The notes under the pieces are model-generated. The model was not told the DNA's origin. It saw only the letters and a program-made list of their open reading frames with translations, and did no database searches. DNA of 63,914 nt from Chitinophagaceae bacterium (GTDB lineage: Bacteria; Bacteroidota; Bacteroidia; Chitinophagales; Chitinophagaceae): NCBI GenBank assembly GCA_016721085.1, contig JADKJI010000034.1:1-63914 (forward strand). The letters run 5' to 3'. The stretch's first letter is position 1. Every line of letters begins with the position of its first letter. Below are positions 63,841 through 63,914 of this stretch, piece after piece. The translations under genes and the position numbers were made by a program.

Positions 63841-63914
63841 TTTCACCATTTCTTCATTTGACAACAAATAAAATATCACAAACGCACTCAATATCACTAG
63901 AATGATTTTCAGAC

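Overview
The window looks like a Bacteroidota chromosome, most likely Chitinophagaceae or a close relative. This is inferred from gene content only: type IX secretion (T9SS) C-terminal sorting domains, a gliding-motility-type C-terminal domain, a SprE/PorW-like TPR protein, STN-TonB receptors with DUF4249 lipoproteins, bactofilin, and TAnnTTTG promoter boxes. Base composition is moderately AT-rich.

Layout. 0.1-10 kb: small oxidoreductases, a SprT-like protein, bactofilin with a short membrane partner, a SprE/PorW-like protein and PBP1A. 10-22.4 kb: cutC, then a glycan-salvage set (glycosylasparaginase, GH20 hexosaminidase, GH29 fucosidase, NagB fused to a LmbE domain) with an FMN reductase, a pirin and an S15-type hydrolase. 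22.6 kb: tRNA-Arg(ACG). 22.9-31.1 kb: a surface operon (unknown exported protein, STN-TonB receptor, two DUF4249 lipoproteins, macroglobulin-like protein). 31-42.5 kb: housekeeping genes (amidohydrolase, rlmH, rhomboid, tilS, etfBA, bifunctional nuclease, ispE, ornithine aminotransferase). 43-53.5 kb: two very large T9SS cargo genes, both broken by many frameshifts, around a VIT1-family transporter. 53.6-60.4 kb: an accessory region on the minus strand with remnants of polymorphic-toxin tips and immunity-like genes, separated by REP palindromes, plus a REP-associated tyrosine transposase (RAYT) interrupted by one TGA. 60.4-63.9 kb: a frameshifted delta-60-repeat protein and a broken small ORF.

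Two themes stand out. First, most intergenic regions are filled by composite repeats: arms of degenerate 7-8 nt tandem repeats, often in inverted orientation, around palindromic cores. The strongest cases could fold into hairpins with arms of about 100 bp. These repeats also enter genes: an in-frame insert inside tilS and repeat-encoded C-termini on ispE, rlmH and a GNAT protein. Second, in the accessory region each toxin/immunity remnant begins at the same boundary motif (TGCTTGGACCAGAT), which is also the outer end of the REP pairs. This suggests REP-mediated shuffling of toxin cassettes.

Caution: several frameshifts fall in homopolymers of otherwise ordinary genes, and there is an implausible C/G homopolymer block near 2.05-2.12 kb. 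Some breaks may be sequencing errors. The much higher frameshift density in 43-60 kb suggests that real decay contributes there.
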